5,406 nucleotides of DNA, taken from Sedimenticola sp. (GTDB taxonomy: Bacteria > Pseudomonadota > Gammaproteobacteria > Chromatiales > Chromatiaceae). Under the pieces are notes generated by a model. The model made no database searches. It was given only the letters and a program-made list of their open reading frames with translations, and had not been told where the DNA came from. The stretch covers positions 1 through 5,406 of the forward strand of contig JALWGP010000045.1 of the NCBI GenBank assembly GCA_027038775.1, given 5' to 3'. Position numbers and translations under genes: made by a program. Below are positions 4,650 to 5,406 of this stretch, in pieces (within the stretch, counting starts at the first letter, position 1; each line of letters begins with the position of its first letter).

Positions 4650-5406
4650 TTATTGTTGATACACCACGCCGGGCAGCCAGGTCGCCAGCCGGGGCCACCA
4701 GGCGAGCATGCCCAGCATGATGAGCTGGATCAGGATAAAGGGTATCACACCCCGGTAGATCGCGCTCGTGGTCACTTCCGGCGGCGCCACCCCGCGCAGG
4801 TAGAAGAGGGCGAAGCCGAAGGGCGGCGTGAGGAAGGAGGTCTGGAGGTTGATGGCGATCATGATGCCGAGCCACACCGGGTCCAACCCCATGGCCAGCA
4901 GGATGGGCCCGACGATGGGCACCACCACGAAGGTGATCTCGATGAAGTCGAGGATGAAGCCAAGCAGGAACATCAGCAGCATCACCACTGCCACGGCGCC
5001 GACCACCCCCCCGGGGAGGTTGTGCAGCAGTTCCTCCACCAGGTCGTCGCCGCCGAAGCCCCGGAACACCAGCGAGAAGACGGCGGCACCGATGAAGATG
5101 AGGAACACCATGGAGGTCACCTGCACGGTGGAGCGCATCACCTCGCGCAGCGACTCGCGATTGAACTGCCGACGCTGGACCGCCAGCAGCATGGCGCCCA
5201 TGGCACCCACCGAGGCCGCCTCCGTAGGCGTGGCCATACCGGCCAGGATGGAGCCGAGCACCGCCACGATGAGCAGCAGCGGCGGCAGCAGCACGGTGAC
5301 CACGCGGCGCGCCAGCGAACCATCGCCGGCGAGATCCGGCGCCGCCGGCACCTTCTGCGGCCGGAACAGGGCCACCCCCAGCAGGTAGACCAGGTACATG
5401 GCCACC
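4650..5406 (-). CDS. TRAP transporter large permease, DctM family (partial, N-terminus beyond the right edge)
   Basis: The visible 251-252 residues are the C-terminal part of a polytopic inner-membrane protein; the frame is open to the right edge, so the GTG at 5405 is probably internal. Members of this family usually have about 430 residues or more, so a large part is missing. Numbered from 5405, residues 56-65 contain GMATPTEAAS, the conserved DctM loop, followed by alternating hydrophobic helices, LDFIEITFVVVPIVGPIL (152-169) and NLQTSFLTPPFGFALFYLRG (186-205). The last motif resembles the subfamily annotated for mannitol or chloroaromatic uptake, although the real substrates are usually organic acids. 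With a small permease and a periplasmic binding protein it would drive sodium-coupled uptake of a solute. These partners should lie to the right. Substrate cannot be read from the sequence. There is no evident link to the cytochrome genes. Confidence 0.92.
   Translation of the reverse strand, partial: VAMYLVYLLGVALFRPQKVPAAPDLAGDGSLARRVVTVLLPPLLLIVAVLGSILAGMATPTEAASVGAMGAMLLAVQRRQFNRESLREVMRSTVQVTSMVFLIFIGAAVFSLVFRGFGGDDLVEELLHNLPGGVVGAVAVVMLLMFLLGFILDFIEITFVVVPIVGPILLAMGLDPVWLGIMIAINLQTSFLTPPFGFALFYLRGVAPPEVTTSAIYRGVIPFILIQLIMLGMLAWWPRLATWLPGVVYQQ

Noticed and set aside
1..5406. Mobile elements, CRISPR arrays, tRNA or rRNA genes
   Set aside because: I saw no transposase or integrase motifs, no terminal inverted repeats, no regularly spaced repeats and no tRNA-like cloverleaf.

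Overview
The window is about 5.4 kb of GC-rich (except one AT-rich patch) bacterial DNA. The NapC/NirT-type tetraheme protein, the c4-like diheme cytochrome and the TRAP transporter suggest a respiring proteobacterium, most likely a gammaproteobacterium or betaproteobacterium. That placement is inferred from protein families, not from a marker gene. Ten CXXCH heme-attachment motifs fall in three genes, so cytochrome c export and maturation must be available in the host.

Layout, left to right. (1) 1-1659, minus strand: the N-terminal 553 residues of a lipoprotein multiheme cytochrome c with four CXXCH motifs visible; the gene runs off the left edge. (2) 1660-2139: a divergent intergenic region with an AT-rich core (about 1838-1897). 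It holds two face-to-face promoter candidates that share DNA, a strong hairpin in the leader of the left gene and a long GC-rich leader for the right gene. (3) 2140-2910, plus strand: an exported diheme cytochrome c of the c4/c553 type. (4) 2936-2959: a perfect hairpin that looks like a terminator shared by convergent genes. (5) 2987-3967, minus strand: an exported protein made almost entirely of ankyrin repeats. (6) 3994-4542, minus strand: a membrane-anchored NapC/NirT-family tetraheme cytochrome, 26 bp upstream of the ankyrin gene and surely co-transcribed with it. (7) 4543-4649: a spacer with two small hairpins whose T-tracts face the plus strand. (8) 4650-5406, minus strand: the C-terminal part of a TRAP transporter large permease (DctM family), running off the right edge.

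How the genes may work together (inference): the NapC/NirT-like protein would take electrons from membrane quinol, the soluble diheme cytochrome would carry them through the periplasm, and the lipidated multiheme cytochrome would receive them at the outer membrane or be the terminal reductase. The periplasmic ankyrin protein, made from the same transcript as the quinol dehydrogenase, could act as a scaffold or assembly factor. Flow in the opposite direction, or two unrelated systems placed side by side, cannot be excluded from this window. The TRAP permease is probably a separate function.
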